Position numbers and translations under genes: made by a program
NCBI GenBank assembly: GCA_910588695.1
Contig: CAJUOV010000012.1
Coordinates: 53,277 to 62,144 of the forward strand
From: an uncultured Christensenellaceae bacterium
GTDB lineage: Bacteria > Bacillota > Clostridia > Christensenellales > Borkfalkiaceae
DNA: 8,868 bases
Reading direction: 5' to 3'
The notes under the pieces: generated by a model
What the model was told of the DNA's origin: nothing
Seen by the model: only the letters and a program-made list of their open reading frames with translations
Database searches by the model: none
Shown: one piece after another, positions 8,127 through 8,868 of the stretch
Numbering within the stretch: position 1 is the first letter of the stretch
Layout: each line of letters starts with the position of its first letter

Positions 8127-8155
8127 ATTGTATTACAAAATTTGCGATTTTGCAA
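8127..8155 (-). promoter_or_regulatory. SigmaA-type promoter of the kinase/c-di-GMP/surface operon
   Basis: Minus strand: -35 TTGCAA (8155-8150), 17-base spacer, -10 TACAAT (8132-8127), in A/T-rich DNA. Transcription would start near 8120, giving a leader of about 43 bases before the ATG at 8077. No riboswitch-like structure fits in so short a leader. It lies just downstream of the HPt terminator, so the operon is separately controlled. Because no terminator is seen between this promoter and the left edge, all five downstream genes are probably on one transcript. Confidence 0.75.
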
Positions 8156-8242
8156 GAAATAACGGGAATTATTTTTCTAAATTTGCAAGTTACGCGTAAA
8201 AAAACGTACTTTTCATTACCTTTCGAGGGAGATATTTCCATG

Positions 8243-8275
8243 AAAAAATCGGGAGAGCGGTTTCTCTCCCGATTT
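8243..8275 (-). terminator. Intrinsic terminator after the HPt gene
   Basis: A perfect 12-bp stem (8246-8257 pairs with 8264-8275) with a 6-base loop. Read on the minus strand it ends in a run of six T (8248-8243). It lies about 30 bases past the HPt stop codon and points the right way to end that transcript. Confidence 0.9.
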
Positions 8276-8304
8276 CAGTTCTCTTTTTACAATTTTCAAT
8301 CCGA

Positions 8305-8649
8305 TCAATCCAACGCCGCGATACTCTCGAGGGTCAGACGGTAGAGCTGTTCGAGCTCCTCCATCTGCGCCGCAACTTCCATGCTTCCACCGCGAAGAAT
8401 ATCCGTTACCTGCGCCGCCTTTTCAAAAAGCGCGTTGAATCCCAGATTCTGCGCAACCCCTTTGAGCGTATGCGCCGCGCGGAACGCCTCTTCCTGCGAT
8501 CCCGCGTCAAGGGACGATTTGAGCGTTGCAAAACTTCCGTCCGCGGGGAATTTTCTCACAAAACGCAATACGCGCTCCTCCGTAACAAAACGCCCCATCG
8601 TTTCGGCATAATTCCCGCCGATAATCTGATAAAACTGCTGCGTATTCAT
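8305..8649 (-). CDS. Free-standing HPt histidine phosphotransfer protein
   Basis: This 114-aa soluble protein is a single HPt domain, the shuttle that moves phosphate between receiver domains in a multistep phosphorelay. The signature around His60 (AAHTLKGVAQNLGF) matches the HPt active-site helix, with His60 as phospho-acceptor. The rest is predicted helical, and the length is about that of one HPt domain. The start ATG 8649-8647 has AAGGAGG six bases upstream. Longer in-frame starts (for example 8691, or a TTG at 8769) lack such a site, and the 8769 frame runs through the promoter. The likely partners are the hybrid kinase encoded next (receivers Asp807/Asp945) and the receiver of the c-di-GMP enzyme (Asp58); this pairing is inferred from neighbourhood. 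The gene has its own promoter and terminator, so its level can differ from that of the kinase operon. Confidence 0.92.
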   Translation of the reverse strand: MNTQQFYQIIGGNYAETMGRFVTEERVLRFVRKFPADGSFATLKSSLDAGSQEEAFRAAHTLKGVAQNLGFNALFEKAAQVTDILRGGSMEVAAQMEELEQLYRLTLESIAALD

Positions 8650-8655
8650 AGCCTT

Positions 8656-8662
8656 CCTCCTT
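8656..8662 (-). promoter_or_regulatory. Ribosome binding site deciding the HPt start
   Basis: Minus strand AAGGAGG with a six-base spacer to ATG 8649. A small hairpin (stem 8668-8672 with 8678-8682, 5-base loop) lies five bases upstream of it in the leader and could affect ribosome access, though it is short and may be chance. Confidence 0.75.
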
Positions 8663-8748
8663 ATTGAACGGAATTTATCCGTCCCTTTCATTCTCTCGTA
8701 GTGCAGAAGGGTTCGATAAGAATACTTCCGTATTTCCGAATCTTTTTC

Positions 8749-8757
8749 ATCATACCA
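8749..8757 (-). promoter_or_regulatory. Probable extended -10 promoter of the HPt gene
   Basis: Minus strand TGG followed by TATGAT (8754-8749) forms an extended -10 element. No good -35 is seen at 16-18 bases (TAGCTT at 17), but very A-rich/T-rich DNA at about 8779-8824 could act as an upstream element. Transcription would start near 8742, giving a leader of about 93 bases. That leader holds two short hairpins (8721-8734 and 8668-8682) and no recognisable c-di-GMP riboswitch. Confidence 0.5.
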
Positions 8758-8827
8758 CACCGAGCGCAAAAAAGCTACTGTTTTATAAATTTTTTTTCGG
8801 TTTTTTATTTTTTCGTAAAGTTTTATA

Positions 8828-8863
8828 ATGGTTTAGAACAGTAAAGGAACTGCTCTGAACCAT
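8828..8863. repeat. Imperfect inverted repeat at the right edge, terminator-like on the plus strand
   Basis: Fifteen-base arms (8828-8842 and 8849-8863) pair except at two positions, with a 6-base loop. Read on the plus strand the stem has one G-U pair and one mismatch and is followed by at least five T, including the arm's last base, up to 8867. That resembles a terminator, yet no plus-strand gene lies to its left. Read on the minus strand there is no clean T tract. It may belong to the gene beyond the window, or be an operator for the HPt promoter about 75 bases away. Confidence 0.5.
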
Positions 8864-8868
8864 TTTTC

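Noticed and set aside
8189..8198. Ten-base palindrome TTACGCGTAA between the HPt terminator and the kinase promoter
   Set aside because: It is a perfect palindrome but short and single-copy here, about 35 bases upstream of the -35. It could be an operator, but there is no second site or known match to support a call.
8650..8748. c-di-GMP riboswitch in the HPt leader
   Set aside because: The leader has only two short 5-bp hairpins and lacks the conserved GEMM sequence elements. The kinase leader (about 8078-8120) is too short for one.
8650..8769. Longer HPt start (TTG 8769 or ATG 8691)
   Set aside because: The 8769 frame includes the -10 promoter element, 8691 lacks a good ribosome binding site, and the ATG at 8649 has AAGGAGG at ideal spacing right at the domain boundary.

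Overview
The window looks like a chromosomal segment of a Gram-positive, clostridia-like bacterium. The evidence is strong AAGGAGG-type ribosome binding sites, sigmaA-like promoters, a clostridial style of hybrid kinase and REC/HD-GYP regulator, and a surface protein built from Ig-like repeats of a kind I associate with gut Clostridia. GC content is moderate. The exact taxon is inference only. All supported genes are on the minus strand, so transcription reads from the right end of the window to the left.

Right end to left: (i) 8650-8868 is non-coding, with an imperfect inverted repeat at the edge, A/T-rich DNA and an extended -10 promoter. (ii) 8305-8649 encodes a free-standing HPt phosphotransfer protein, followed by a strong intrinsic terminator at 8243-8275. 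(iii) A good sigmaA promoter (TTGCAA-N17-TACAAT, 8127-8155) starts a second unit that appears to run unbroken to the left edge. It holds a 1022-aa membrane hybrid histidine kinase with two receiver domains (5009-8077), a 697-aa REC/HD-GYP/PAS-like/GGDEF cyclic-di-GMP enzyme (2923-5016), a 74-aa charged coiled-coil protein (2663-2887), a 778-aa secreted, C-terminally membrane-anchored protein with about seven Ig-like repeats (305-2641), and the start of a single-pass membrane protein with a repetitive Ala/Lys/Pro/Glu region (1-311, cut by the window edge). Two junctions are overlapping stop/start codons (8 and 7 nt), which suggests translational coupling.

Together the genes look like a complete multistep phosphorelay: sensor kinase (His513), its receiver domains (Asp807/Asp945), HPt (His60), then the receiver of the c-di-GMP enzyme (Asp58). 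The output enzyme keeps every catalytic motif for both making (GGDEF, with an RxxD inhibitory site) and breaking down (HD-GYP, all metal ligands) c-di-GMP. The same transcript carries cell-surface and membrane proteins. The main hypothesis is a self-contained signal-to-surface module. Membership and motifs are read from the sequence; the phosphorelay wiring and the link to the surface proteins are inference. No mobile elements, CRISPR arrays, tRNA or rRNA genes were seen.
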